Origin: Siphonodentalium dalli
Taxonomy: Eukaryota > Mollusca > Scaphopoda > Gadilida > Siphonodentaliidae
Assembly (NCBI GenBank): GCA_032622095.1
Contig: CP136062.1
Coordinates: forward strand, 12,367,710-12,431,709
Reading direction: 5' to 3'
Length of the DNA: 64,000 bases
The notes under the pieces: generated by a model
What the model saw: only the letters and a program-made list of their open reading frames with translations
What the model was told of the DNA's origin: nothing
Database searches by the model: none
Translations under genes and position numbers: made by a program
Part shown: positions 20,763 to 32,024 of the stretch, in pieces
Numbering within the stretch: position 1 is the first letter of the stretch
How the letters are laid out: each line of letters begins with the position of its first letter

Positions 20763-21140
20763 GGGGGTTATTCATCGATAACCTGTCGCAATGTATAGTC
20801 CGGTTCACCGCTTCAATGTTAGATATTCCTACGTGCCAATATTGCTGTCAGCTGAATTCCTAATCTCGTCCATGGCCAATCCAGCTCCGCTCACTGTTTC
20901 ATGTCTATCCATGACGTCACCCTTACGCAGTACATGCCGGCGACGTTACGGAGTAGATATATAGTTGGCGCCTGGTCTACTGACTTCCGTTACTAGCTCG
21001 CTGCTATATAAACAAACCAGCGGCGTCGCTTTTGTCGAAATTTGACAGTCAGTACATTCACCCTGTATACATGTACTTTCAGAAAACACAAAACACTGCA
21101 CCGTTATATCCCATCAATATCATTGTCTCGATATCATGTG
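20763..21140. other. Intron 5, no recognised element
   Basis: Non-coding. CTATATAAAC at ~21003 is a TATA-like hexamer without further support for a promoter. Confidence 0.35.
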
Positions 21141-23640
21141 ACCAAATTTCTTGACATGAAACCGCGACAAGACACGGCGTGAAATACATCTCATTGAGTA
21201 AACAATTTTCCATTGTTTCAATTCAACTTCAAGTTCGCGGTAAAATAAAAACCGCAATTTGTAAGTGGTAAACATCTGAAAAAGACATCAGGTACATGCA
21301 GAAACTAATTGTTGTGCATATTTATTTCTATTCGTGGTGGCAATTTTTCATCTTTATCAGCGTTTTTAACAATAAGAGCGATGCTAATTGAGGGACTATA
21401 TTTTATCCAGCATATTAAAATTAAAACAAATGCGTAATCAAGTTTCCCAAAGGGTGTACATCACAATATTCACCATTTGGGAACTTCAATCTGAGTCCAT
21501 GTCTCCCAAAGGAAATGAGGCCATGCAGAATGAGGTCCCCCAGAGGGTTTTAAGCGTATGTGAAGAGTCCTTAATTTGCCTACCGGTAATACCTAGCAAG
21601 GGGAATAGAAGTACATAGTGTTTTCTATGTCTGCACATTTCATCGATAATTACAAGGCATGTGTGTTTCGAAATAACTTTTTAAGATCGAAGAGAATTAG
21701 AATGGGGATAACAGTGTGGTGTTTTGTGATTTCAGAAAAGTTGTCGCCCATTAACTAAATTTGCCACAGTATATTCACCCTGTACCTTTCCGAAATCACA
21801 AAACACCACAAAGTTATTCCCTAATTAACCCTTCTTGTCTATTTATAGCACAATCCAATAGATATCGTGATTTATCAACTCCGTTTCCGTATGATTTAGT
21901 ATTGGACTTTTAGAAGAAAGTTTATGATCATATGTAATAACACATTTTATTTTCCTTATTAAGATGCTTACCACTGAGACAAGAGGCCCTCACCAGCCCA
22001 CACTTACACCAGTCTTCTAGTTGGGGCGCTCGCAAACTAAAGTGAGGCATCTTAGGTAAACTGGATGTGGGTTAACTAACTGGGTTTGTACTTTATTTGT
22101 GTACCATTTTACCTTTGGAAGGGTTACGCTCAAATTAATCCATCAGTCTCGGGTTGTAGTTGCTATTTTTCAGCATGAGGCGGGTGAATTAGCATAGAGT
22201 ATCAGTGTTAAGTATATTAATATAAAGGAAAATAAAATGTGATATAAAATGTTCAGCATGAGGAGGGTGAATTATCAGTGTTAAGTATATTAATATAAAG
22301 GAAAATAAAATGTGATATAAAATGTTTGTTTTCAAATTATCAACTGCAGACCATGGGAAGAACAGCTGTTTTTCCCATGGTCTGCAGTTGATAATTTGAA
22401 AACCAAATTTCTTGACATGAAACCGCGACAAGACACGGCGTGAAATACATCTCATTGAGTAAACAATTTTCCATTGTTTCAATTCAACTTCAAGTTCGCG
22501 GTAAAATAAAAACCGCAATTTGTAAGTGGTAAACATCTGAAAAATACATCAGGTACATGCAGAAACTAATTGTTGTGCATATTTATTTCTATTCGTGGTG
22601 GCAATTTTTCATCTTTATCAGCGTTTTTAACAATAAGAGCGATGCTAATTGAGGGACTATATTTTATCCAGCATATTAAAATTAAAACAAATGCGTAATC
22701 AAGTTTCCCAAAGGGTGTACATCACAATATTCACCATTTGGGAACTTCAATCTGAGTCCATGTCTCCCAAAGGAAATGAGGCCATGCAGAATGAGGTCCC
22801 CCAGAGGGTTTTAAGCGTATGTGAAGAGTCCTTAATTTGCCTACCGGTAATACCTAGCAAGGGGAATAGAAGTACATAGTGTTTTCTATGTCTGCACATT
22901 TCATCGATAATTACAAGGCATGTGTGTTTCGAAATAACTTTTTAAGATCGAAGAGAATTAGAATGGGGATAACAGTGTGGTGTTTTGTGATTTCAGAAAA
23001 GTTGTCGCCCATTAACTAAATTTGCCACAGTATATTCACCCTGTACCTTTCCGAAATCACAAAACACCACAAAGTTATTCCCTAATTAACCCTTCTTGTC
23101 TATTTATAGCACAATCCAATAGATATCGTGATTTATCAACTCCGTTTCCGTATGATTTAGTATTGGACTTTTAGAAGAAAGTTTATGATCATATGTAATA
23201 ACACATTTTATTTTCCTTATTAAGATGCTTACCACTGAGACAAGAGGCCCTCACCAGCCCACACTTACACCAGTCTTCTAGTTGGGGCGCTCGCAAACTA
23301 AAGTGAGGCATCTTAGGTAAACTGGATGTGGGTTAACTAACTGGGTTTGTACTTTATTTGTGTACCATTTTACCTTTGGAAGGGTTACGCTCAAATAAAT
23401 CCATCAGTCTCGGGTTGTAGTTGCTATTTTTCAGCATGAGGCGGGTGAATTAGCATAGAGTATCAGTGTTAAGTATATTAATATAAAGGAAAATAAAATG
23501 TGATATAAAATGTTCAGCATGAGGAGGGTGAATTATCAGTGTTAAGTATATTAATATAAAGGAAAATAAAATGTGATATAAAATGTTTGTTTTCAAATTA
23601 TCAACTGCAGACCATGGGAAGAACAGCTGTTTTTCGCTCT
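21141..23640. repeat. 1,261-bp tandem duplication (two copies)
   Basis: Copy 1 starts at 21141 and copy 2 at 22402 (ACCAAATTTCTTGACATGAA in both), almost identical throughout. Each contains family C core/hairpin fragments (AATGAGGTCCCCCAGAGGG) and a local AGGGTGAATTATCAGTG duplication. Copy 2 ends near 23636 and continues into unique TTCGCTCTG. The identical open frames at 21388-21618 and 22649-22879 are by-products. Confidence 0.93.
22329..22402. repeat. 74-base near-perfect palindrome at the duplication junction
   Basis: Arms TTTTCAAATTATCAACTGCA... and its complement meet at AACAGCTGTT. The second copy keeps only the left arm (ending ~23635), so the right arm was created at the junction. 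Confidence 0.9.
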
Positions 23641-23676
23641 GAAACGATTATGGTACAATATAATTCTGATGATTAA

Positions 23677-24116
23677 CCCTTTCAGTGCCAGGGGCCGATC
23701 TCATCGGCCCTAATTTACGGTCTGTAAAATCGGCCCTAAAAAATTAAAAAAAATTATAATTTTTTTTTTTTTTTAAATTTCTTTTGGGTTGAATTTTTTT
23801 TTGGGTAAGCTTAAGCATGCTATAGCGTATTTAAAAACAAACTGGATAAAACCTTAGGGGCATGTTATAACTCAAAACTATCACCAAGTATTCATAGTAA
23901 TAATTTTGATGCCCACTAAACCTACAAAATAAGTCTGTTAAAGAATATAAGAAAAAATTATTAAAATTGTAAAAAATAATAAATGATGAAAAATTGTTTG
24001 GCCAATGCATTCTCTTATATATGCGAGGCGACCTATGGTCGACTCACATATATAAGAGAATGCATTGGCACAGGGTATATGGGTTGATACAAAAATCGGA
24101 CCTGGCACTGAAAGGG
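23677..24116. mobile_element. TTAA (piggyBac-like) MITE with nested family B hairpin
   Basis: TTAA at 23673-23676 and 24117-24120; ends CCCTTTCAGTGCCAGG and CCTGGCACTGAAAGGG. A family B hairpin is inserted at 23999-24075. It shares ends with the shorter palindrome at 27118-27324. Confidence 0.87.
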
Positions 24117-24120
24117 TTAA

Positions 24121-24385
24121 AACAAAGAGAAAGCGGTGCTTGAAGTTTTAAACTCGTTTCATGTTAAGATAACGCAATTTATCACATAATTAACCCACAA
24201 AACCAGCTTCATAATTATTGGTATTATATATATAGACACACGAGTAATATTTAAATGACTTGCGACTGCTGAAGTTTATAATTGTTGTTTTCAATGAATA
24301 CTTTGCATTTATTTGATCATGTGATAAAAGGTATCTCAAACTCACTAAATTCTATTTGAGACTCGGTAAACCTCGGCTCAAATCA
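24121..24385. other. Intron 5, unassigned
   Basis: AT-rich, non-coding, no family recognised. Confidence 0.35.
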
Positions 24386-25610
24386 TATTTAGTGAACCTC
24401 GGTTGATAAATTTTGTATAAAATAGAAGCTCATGTGAGATCCTCTATATACTGGAAGTTGGACGTTGTTCCGTTTCATGTTAAGATAACGCAATATAACT
24501 TTACCGGAAGTTGCACGTTGTTCAGTTTCATGTTAAGATAACGCAATATAACTTTACCGGAAGTTGCACGTTGTTCCATTTCATGTTAAGATAACGCAAT
24601 ATAACTTTACCGGAAGTTGCACGTTGTTCCGTTTCATGTTAATATAACGCAATATAACTTTACCGGAAGTTGCACGTTGTTCCGTTTCATGTTAAGATAA
24701 CGCAATATAACTTTACCGGAAGTTGCACGTTGTTCCGTTTCATGTTAAGATAACGCAATATAACTTTACCGGAAGTTGCACGTTATTCCGTTTCATGTTA
24801 AGGTAACGCAATATAACTTTACCGGAAGTTGCACGTTGTTCCGTTTCATGTTAAGATAACGCAATATAACTTTACAGGAAGTTGCACGTTGTTCCGTTTC
24901 ATGTTAAGATAACGCAGTATAACTTTACCAGAAGTAGCACGTTATTCCGTTTTGTGTTAAGATAACGCAATATAACTTTACCAGAAGTTGCACGTTGTTC
25001 TGTTTCATGTTAAGATAATGCAGTATAACTTTACCAGAAGTTGCACGTTGTTCCTTTTCCGATTCCAGAATTGCAATGAATAAAAAAAAATTAATATTTG
25101 ATCGGGACAAAGTTGTATATTTTATGACTTCAATGCATCTTTCTTGGACATATGTGACCCGCAATATCAGATCCAGTCGTAAGTCGGGATTTTTTTACCC
25201 TGTGCCAATGCATTCTCTTATATATGCGAGTCGACCAGGTCGCCTTGCATATATAAGAGAATGCATTGGCCTAACAATTTTTTATCATTTTTTTTTAAAT
25301 AAATGTTTCTTACAATTTTTAGGACATAAAATAAAAAACATCCATTACCCTGCAGGGAGCCCCACACATATATAGAAGCGTATAGAAGAGTGTCGTCTGC
25401 TCATGTTTGTCTGGGGCTCTGTATGGGTGAAATTATAAAATTGTTAAAGAATACAAGAAAAAATTATTAAAATTGTAAAAAATTGTTAGGCCAATGCATT
25501 CTCTTATATATGCGAGGCGACCTATGGTCGACTCGCATATATAAGAGAATGCATTGGCACAGGGTAAAAAAAATCCCGACTTACGACTGGATTTTATATG
25601 GCGGGTCACA
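24386..25610. repeat. First copy of ~1.2-kb dispersed duplication (53-bp array + family B element)
   Basis: Matches 27597-28771 from ATATTTAGTGAACCTCGGTT to GGCGGGTCACA. It contains a 53-bp minisatellite (24445-25060, ~11 copies; TTTACCGGAAGTTGCACGTT then GTTCCGTTTCATGTTAAGAT) followed by a complete family B composite (25153-25610). Each monomer has ACCGGAAGT, an ETS-type motif, noted only as a sequence match. Confidence 0.9.
25153..25610. mobile_element. Complete family B composite MITE
   Basis: 458 bp, TGTGACCCGC...GCGGGTCACA, with two family B hairpins in mirror arrangement and a central stem (CAGGGAGCCCC / GGGGCTCTG). The left flank is TA; sister copies have TA on both sides (28314-28771, 38970-39434). 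Confidence 0.87.
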
Positions 25611-25659
25611 TTTGCCTATAATCAAAATTTATTCAATAAAATAGCTGTCAGAAATGCAT

Positions 25660-25776
25660 TTAACCCTTTACCCACAAAAACCCATGGAGAGCCCCACATA
25701 GACTGGAGCAGACGACACTCTGCAGTGCATGCTTCCATCTGTGTGAGGCTCCCTGTAGGATAAATCTCTTAATTAA
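25660..25776. repeat. Family A stem-loop beside TTAACCCTTTACCCA ends
   Basis: CCATGGAGAGCCCCACATAG ... GTGAGGCTCCCTGTAGG (25680-25760), preceded by TTAACCCTTTACCCACA, a copy of the end of the element starting at 25777. Confidence 0.65.
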
Positions 25777-26143
25777 CCCTTTACCCACCAAATCGGCCAA
25801 AAACGCCCAAATAAAGCTTCAACAGCCTAAAATATCTTCGGTCTGTCACAATAACACCATACAAATATGGATATCATTGGACCCGGTTCATTGACCACAT
25901 TGTGATGGTTACAGTTATGCCCTGTGCCAATGCATTTTCTTATATATGCGAGTCGACCATAGGTCGCCTCGCATATATAAGAGAATGCATTGGCCTAAAA
26001 AAAAATTTAACACTTTTTACCATTTTTTCTTACATTCTTTAACAATTTTATAATTTTTTATTACAGATTTTAACAATTTTTATAATATTTTTCTACATTC
26101 TGTGACAATTTTATGCACAGGGCCGTTTCTGTTGGGTAAAGGG
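25777..26143. mobile_element. TTAA (piggyBac-like) MITE
   Basis: TTAA at 25773-25776 and 26144-26147; ends CCCTTTACCCAC and TTGGGTAAAGGG. A family B hairpin is nested at 25920-25998. It is closely related to 16655-17045. Confidence 0.85.
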
Positions 26144-26147
26144 TTAA

Positions 26148-26540
26148 TATACATAATATTTATATAATAAGACAAACATTAATTATCCCTCAACCATCAG
26201 CTGCAGCCAACAAGAATTGTTAACAAAAATTACATTGTTTCCCATAGTATACATTGTTCCAAGGGAGATAACTCTATCGTTTAATACCAAATGTCATTTG
26301 ACATATTTTGTCCATGTGTAAAATCATGTTTCTTCTGATGAAAATAGCTCTGTTAATGTTCTGTTAATAAATCATTTAATACGGAACAATTGATTATCGA
26401 GTGTCAGACAAGAACGTTGACATAATGGGGAATTGGGGTACATTTGTTGTTATAGTTAAAACTTGGAAACCCTGGAGGTCTATAAGACTATAAAAGTAGA
26501 ATTTAAAAGTTTTGGAAAATTCTCCCAATGAGTTAAAAAG
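26148..26540. other. Intron 5, unassigned
   Basis: Contains CCAAGGGAGATAACTC (~26258), a phrase that I associate with molluscan genomes. No gene. Confidence 0.4.
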
Positions 26541-26573
26541 ATGCTAAAATGTTTTGATAAGATCATCATCAGT

Positions 26574-26978
26574 TGCCCATTGCTGACTATATGCCATGCT
26601 AAGCTCATGTCACATAACGTTTTGACTCGTTACAGATTGCTGACTATATGCCATGCTAAGCGCATGTCACATAACGTTTCGACTCATTACAGATTGCTGA
26701 CTATATGCCATGCTAAGTGCATGTCACATAACGTTTCGACTCGTTACAGATTGCTGACTATATGCCATGCTAAGTGCATGTCACATAACGTTTCGACTCG
26801 TTACAGATTGCTGACTATATGCCATGCTAAGTGCATGTCACATAACGTTTCGACTCATTACAGATTGCTGACTATATGCCATGCTAAGTGCATGTCACAT
26901 AACGTTTCGACTCGTTACAGATTGCTGACTATATGCCATGCTAAGCGCATGTCACATAATGTTTCGACCCATTACCTG
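26574..26978. repeat. 57-bp minisatellite, ~7 copies
   Basis: Monomer TTGCTGACTATATGCCATGC then TAAGTGCATGTCACATAACG and TTTCGACTCGTTACAGA. 57 is divisible by three, which explains a 146-codon open frame; it is not a gene. Confidence 0.93.
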
Positions 26979-27117
26979 TAAGCAAACAGGATTGTCACAT
27001 TTCATTTGGTAGAGTGTTCCAACTAGATCGCATGTGCAACTGATTGACTTTCGCGTACCAAATATATCAAGATACCACGAGTCACTAGTTATCCTTTACT
27101 CTTAATATTATAGTTAA

Positions 27118-27324
27118 CCCTTTCAGTGCCAAGTCCGATTTTTGTATCAAACCATATTTCCTTGATCATTTTTCAAATTTATTGATTATAATAATGTGAT
27201 ACATTGATGGAAAGAGCTCTTAGAGCTCTTTCCATCAATGTGTCACGTTATTATAATCAATAAATTTGAAAAATGATCAAGGAAATATGGGTTGATACAA
27301 AAATCGGACTTGGCACTGAAAGGG
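27118..27324. mobile_element. Near-perfect 207-bp palindromic TTAA MITE
   Basis: TTAA at 27114-27117 and 27325-27328. The arms pair over almost the whole length, meeting at GAGCTCTTAGAGCTC. Ends CCCTTTCAGTGCC match 23677-24116, of which this looks like a deleted, fully palindromic relative. Confidence 0.88.
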
Positions 27325-27328
27325 TTAA

Positions 27329-27596
27329 AAGAAAAATCTATTCTATGTTGAAATTTGACATAATTATGGGGGAAGAATACGGAAACTATATATCTCTGTG
27401 GCTGGTTAAGTGAACAGGCAGCGACCAGCTGTTGGCTTTGACACATCGATTGAAGGAAATGGTCCTTTCCACAGCTGTCAATCAAATATTTATTAGCGGA
27501 TATTTTCGACCAATCAGCAACTGAGCCAGCCAAAGGCTGCATTGAAAATTCTGCTGCCATCTTTCTTCACCCTAATTTTGATATCCATGCTTACAT
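27329..27596. other. Intron 5, unassigned
   Basis: Non-coding. A reverse frame (27243-27560) has no similarity that I recognise. Confidence 0.35.
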
Positions 27597-28771
27597 TCAT
27601 ATTTAGTGAACCTCGGTTGATAAATTTTGTATAAAATAGAAGCTCATGTGAGATCCACTATATACTGGAAGTTGCACGTTGTTCCGTTTCATGTTAAGAT
27701 AACGCAATATAACTTTACCGGAAGTTGCACGTTGTTCAGTTTCATGTTAAGATAACGCAATATAACTTTACCGGAAGTTGCACGTTGTTCCGTTTCATGT
27801 TAAGATAACGCAATATAACTTTACCGGAAGTTGCATGTTGTTCCGTTTCATGTTAAGATAACGCAATATAACTTTACCGGAAGTTGCACGTTGTTCCGTT
27901 TCATGTTAAGATAACGCAATATAACTTTACCGGAAGTTGCACGTTGTTCCGTTTCATGTTAAGGTAACGCAATATAACTTTACCGGAAGTTGCACGTTGT
28001 TCCGTTTCATGTTAAGATAACGCAATATAACTTTACAGGAAGTTGCACGTTGTTCCGTTTCATGTTAAGATAACGCAGTATAACTTTACCAGAAGTAGCA
28101 CGTTGTTCCGTTTCGTGTTAAGATAACGCAATATAACTTTACCAGAAGTTGCACGTTGTTCCGTTTCATGTTAAGATAAGGCAGTATAACTTTACCAGAA
28201 GTTGCACGTTGTTCCTTTTCTGATTCCAGAATTGCAATGAATAAAAATGTTTTAATATTTGATCGGGACAAAGTTGTATATTTTATGACTTCAATGCATC
28301 TTTCTTGGACATATGTGACCCGCAATATCAGATCCAGTCGTAAGTCGGGATTTTTTTACCCTGTGCCAATGCATTCTCTTATATATGCTAGTCGACCAGG
28401 TCGCCTTGCATATATAAGAGAATGCATTGGCCTAACAATTTTTTATAATTTTTTTTTAAATAAATGTTTCTTACAATTTTTAGGACATAAAATAAAAAAC
28501 ATCCATTACCCTGCAGGGAGCCCCACACATATATAGAAGCATATAGAAGAGTGTCGTCTGCTCATGTTTGTCGGGGGCTCTGTATGGGTGAAATTATAAA
28601 ATTGTTAAAGAATACAAGAAAAAATTATTAAAATTGGAAAAAATTGTTAGGCCAATGCATTCTCTTATATATGCGAGGCAACCTATGGTCGACTCGCATA
28701 TATAAGAGAATGCATTGGCACAGGGTAACAAAAATCCCAACTTACGACTGGATTTGATATGGCGGGTCACA
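27597..28771. repeat. Second copy of the ~1.2-kb dispersed duplication
   Basis: Same order as 24386-25610: 53-bp array (27660-28220, one copy fewer), then a family B composite (28314-28771, TA-flanked). It ends 76 bases before the last BANP exon. Confidence 0.9.
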
Positions 28772-28847
28772 TATAATTCTCATAGAAAGGTTATTTATCA
28801 ATATCAAATATACTTATAGTGCTTCAATTTCTGTTTCTTTTTTTTAG

Positions 28848-28967
28848 CAAATCCAACAATTTGAGAGTCAACAGGAGCAAATATCTTTAACAGGTGTTCA
28901 TGTCTCGTCGATAAAGTCTGAAGACGGAATAATATCTATACAAGACCAAGAACTGCCACAACAATAA
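28848..28967 (+). CDS. BANP: BANP terminal exon (stop TAA)
   Basis: A 120-bp exon with acceptor TTCTTTTTTTTAG, in phase 0 with exon 5. It encodes QIQQFESQQEQISLTGVHVS then SIKSEDGIISIQDQELPQQ and TAA at 28965-28967. The Gln-rich continuity with exon 5 (EAVIQ-QIQQFE) supports the join. The last 93 bases, stop included, are the founding copy of a tandem array that fills the next ~280 bases. No canonical AATAAA was seen close downstream. Possible alternative: the real transcript could end in a later repeat or skip this stop. Confidence 0.85.
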   Translation, partial: QIQQFESQQEQISLTGVHVSSIKSEDGIISIQDQELPQQ

Positions 28968-29260
28968 GAGCAAATATCTTTAACAGGTGTTCATGTCTCG
29001 TCGATAAAGTCTGAAGACGGAATAATATCTATACAAGACCAAGAACTGCCACAACAATAAGAGCAAATGTCTTTGACAGGTGTTCATGTCTCGTCGATAA
29101 AGTCTGAAGATGGAATGTTATCTATCAAGACCAAGATTTCCACAACAATAAGAGCAAATGTCTTTGACAGGTGTTCATGTCGCGTTGATAAAGTCCGAAG
29201 ACGGAATATTGTCTATCAAGACCAAGATTTGTCACAACAATAAGAGCAAATCACTATACA
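28968..29260 (+). repeat. BANP: Tandem copies of the BANP terminal coding block in the 3' UTR
   Basis: Copies start with GAGCAAAT at 28968, 29061, 29152 and (partial) 29244; spacings 93, 93, 91 and 92. Copy 2 is identical to the coding block, with TAA at the same place. Copies 3 and 4 have small deletions that shift frame. All lie after the first stop. Confidence 0.93.
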
Positions 29261-29629
29261 AGGTTTACTACCAAGCCTAAGTTTAGTGTGTATAACCCAC
29301 AGTGAGCCCCACATAGACTGGAGCAGACGACTATGTGGTGCATGCTTCCATCTGGGGGAGGCTCCCTGCGGGTTAAACATTAAACTTTATCTGTGAGATT
29401 TGAGATGGATGTCTTACATTACTGACCAAGTCTGAGTTTAGTGTGGCTGTCATTTGCAGAATGAGGTCCCCGGAGGGTGAATTTAGTGATGCTATCCTGC
29501 ATAGCAGGCTAGCATCACTAACTTCACCCTCTGGGGACCTCATTCTGCTTAGGCCTCATGTTCTCTGGAAAGTTTCTTTATAATCAAATTTCTATAGAAA
29601 CTTCTTCACATAGATTCTATTTATTTTTG

Positions 29630-30092
29630 TCCCCCGACGTTTCCGTTAGAGGACTATAGAAATGACCCTCGTCCGTGCGTCCGTCCGTGCGTCCGAGATT
29701 GGGTACCTTCATGGTGTAATCAACTCCTCCTACAGTTTTAAACATAGAGATTTGAAACTCTGGGATATTGTTCCCAACATGTTGGTGATTTGCACCATCT
29801 ATATAGCCAATAAAAAATATCATTTTTTCCATATTTTCGGGGGGGTTTTCGACTTAGAAAATTTGGAACATTTTTGCCTTTTGGATGAGATTGGGTACCT
29901 TCATGGTGTAATCAACTCCTCCTACAGTTTTAAATGTAGAGATTTGAAACTCTGGGATATTGTTCCTAACATGTTGGTGGTTTGCAACATCTATATACTG
30001 TATAACATTGTTGCAAATAGTATCCTTCTAACAAATCCAATCATGAAGTTTACCACTCGAGTCGGGGGACATGTGGTCTGCGACCTTTTATT
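29630..30092. mobile_element. GTCCCCCGAC-ended insertion
   Basis: It interrupts the family C core between TTTATTTTT and GTTTAGTTTCTC. GTCCCCCGAC at the left is mirrored by GTCGGGGGAC at 30061-30070. Two ~100-base direct repeats inside start GAGATTGGGTACCTTCATGG (29695, 29887). The 145-codon forward frame comes from these repeats; I see no known domain. Confidence 0.65.
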
Positions 30093-30344
30093 AGTTTAGT
30101 TTCTCTATATCACAAAATTAGCAGATTACACATTGCATAATCGAGGTTCCCAATGGGTGTATATCACAATATTCACCATTTTGGGAACTTCAATCAGTCT
30201 CCCATAGCAGATGAGGCCCTGCAGAATGAGGTTCACAGAGGGTGAATTTAGTGATGCTAGCCCTCTGGGGACCTCATTCTGCAAATATGACCTGGACATA
30301 TATTTAACCCTTTCTTTTCTGGAGCTTTCTGAAACTTTCCGAAA

Positions 30345-30525
30345 ACCCTGTGCCAATGCATTCTCTTGTATATGCGAGTCTCACACAAGGAGCCTCGCAT
30401 ATATAAAAGAATGCATTGGCCTAACAATATTTACCTTGACCTTGTAAGCCAGTGCATTCTTTTATATATGCAAGGCCCCCTATGGGAGACTTTGATATAT
30501 AAGAGAATGCATTGGCACATGTTCT
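30345..30525. repeat. Two family B hairpins
   Basis: TGTGCCAATGCATTCTCTTG...AATGCATTGGCC (30350-30422) and an inverted partner (30449-30520), with loops that carry the mutations TCTCACACAAGGAGCC and CCCCCTATGGGAGAC. Confidence 0.8.
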
Positions 30526-30554
30526 TTAATACGCAGCTCACGTCATGTAAGGGT

Positions 30555-31018
30555 AAAAGGTACTCAATCCGATCAGAGGGTCCTATATTACTATTTCTTT
30601 GGCTTTGGGGGTAAAAAATATTTGATTCGAGTCGAGGAACCCACCCATCAAAGCTCAGAGTTATTAGATATTGATTTTTGAAATTTGTAATTTTATTGAG
30701 ATGTGTACTAATAATTGCCCCTAAGTTTGTAAATTTCTCGAGATGTGGACTAATAATTTCCACAGAAGCCCTTATTCAAACAGACGAAGATGGATAACTC
30801 TAAAATCAAGTGTATTAATAATGCAATTTTGACTGAGACCATCCTTTTGACGGTGTGTTTCTGGGCCAGAAAAAATACAAATAACAAAACTTCAAAAATT
30901 TATATCTGATCACTCTGAGCATTTATAGGTAGGTTCATCGACTCGAATCAATTATTTTTTATCCCCGAAGCCAAAGAAATAGTAATTTATCAGGGCCTGA
31001 ATGGATTGAGTACCTTTA
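30555..31018. mobile_element. Family F MITE (GGTACTCAATCC ends)
   Basis: AAAGGTACTCAATCCGATCA at the left, GGATTGAGTACCTTT at the right, with subterminal TTACTATTTCTTTGGCTT mirrored. A second copy is at 40443-40903 and a decayed right end at 37855-37935. Non-coding. Confidence 0.83.
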
Positions 31019-31034
31019 AGTTCCCAGATGGAGA

Positions 31035-31570
31035 AGATCAATTATGCATTGTGTCTTCTGCCAATTTCCAGATATAGCGGGCTAGCATCACCATATTGTG
31101 ATGTCCACCCATTGGGAACCTCGATTACGCATTGTGTCTTCTGCCAATTTCCAGATATAGCGGGCTAGCATCACCATATTGTGATGTCCACCCATTGGGA
31201 ACCTCGATTACGCATTGTGTCTTATGCCAATTTTCAGATATAGTGGGCTAGCATCACCATATTGTGATGTCCACCCATTGGGAACCTCGATTACGCATTG
31301 TGTCTTCTGCCAATTTCCAGATATAGCGGGCTAGCATCACCATATTGTGATGTCCACCCATTGGGAACCTCGATTACGCATTGTGTCTTCTGCCAATTTC
31401 CAGATATAGCGGGCTAGCATCACCATATTGTGATGTCCACCCATTGGGAACCTCGATTACGCATTGTGTCTTCTGCCAATTTCCAGATATAGCGGGCTAG
31501 CATCACCATATTGTGATGTCCACCCATTGGGAACCTCGATTACGCATTGTGTCTTCTGCCAATTTCCAGA
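31035..31570. repeat. 83-bp minisatellite from the family C core, ~6 copies
   Basis: Monomer contains ATTGGGAACCTCGATTACGC, TTGTGTCTTCTGCCAATTTC and GCGGGCTAGCATCACC, so it is an expanded joint between the family C core and hairpin. Confidence 0.93.
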
Positions 31571-31917
31571 TATAGAGAAACTAAACTAAATAAGAAAAAG
31601 AAACTTAAAAACTTGTTAATTTGATTCTAAAGATACTTTCAGAAAAGATGAGGCCTAAGCAGAATGAGGTCCCCAGAGGGTGAAGTTAGTGATGCTAGCC
31701 TGCTATGTGGGATAGCATCACTAAATTCACCCTCTGGGGACCTCATTCTGCAAATGACAGCCACACTAAACTCAGACTTGGTCACTAATTTAAGACATCC
31801 ATCTCAAACCTCACTGATAAAGTTTAATGTTTAACCCGCAGGGAGCCTCCCCCAGATGGAAGCATGTACTACAGAGTGTCATCTGCTGCAGTATATGTGA
31901 GGCTCTCTATGGGTTAT

Positions 31918-32024
31918 TTTGAGAGCTTTCCGATGAATGGCAACAAGCCATATTTCCTAAATCCTAAAAATTACCCATAATTCTGATGTAGTTAAGGAGT
32001 CAATTATTTAGGACATTACTGTAG
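31918..32024. mobile_element. Family D fragment
   Basis: GAGCTTTCCGATGAATGGCA ... TTTAGGACATTACTGTA, right half only, adjoining the composite element. Confidence 0.75.

Larger units (their letters stand above)
29287..31917. mobile_element. Large mirror-image composite element (A-C...C-A)
   Basis: The left end (family A stem 29290-29375, GATTTGAGATGGATGTCTTA, hairpin C 29457-29547) is mirrored at the right (hairpin C 31662-31752, AAGACATCCATCTCAAACCT, family A 31833-31915). This gives ~260-base inverted termini and a total of ~2.6 kb. The interior holds several younger insertions and an 83-bp array. No protein of its own. Confidence 0.8.

Noticed and set aside
21388-22879. Two identical 76-codon frames
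   Set aside because: They cover family C hairpin sequence copied by the 1,261-bp duplication; they are by-products.
26330-26350. Hammerhead core CTGATGA at ~26336
   Set aside because: No complementary stem I or II and no correctly placed GAAA box.
26541-26981. 146-codon repetitive protein
   Set aside because: Product of a 57-bp array with period divisible by three, inside a BANP intron.
27243-27560. 105-codon reverse-strand frame starting MAAEFSMQPL
   Set aside because: It overlaps a palindromic MITE, has no splice or domain support and no similarity that I recognise.
29662-30099. 145-codon forward frame
   Set aside because: It is formed by two direct repeats inside a non-coding insertion; no known domain.
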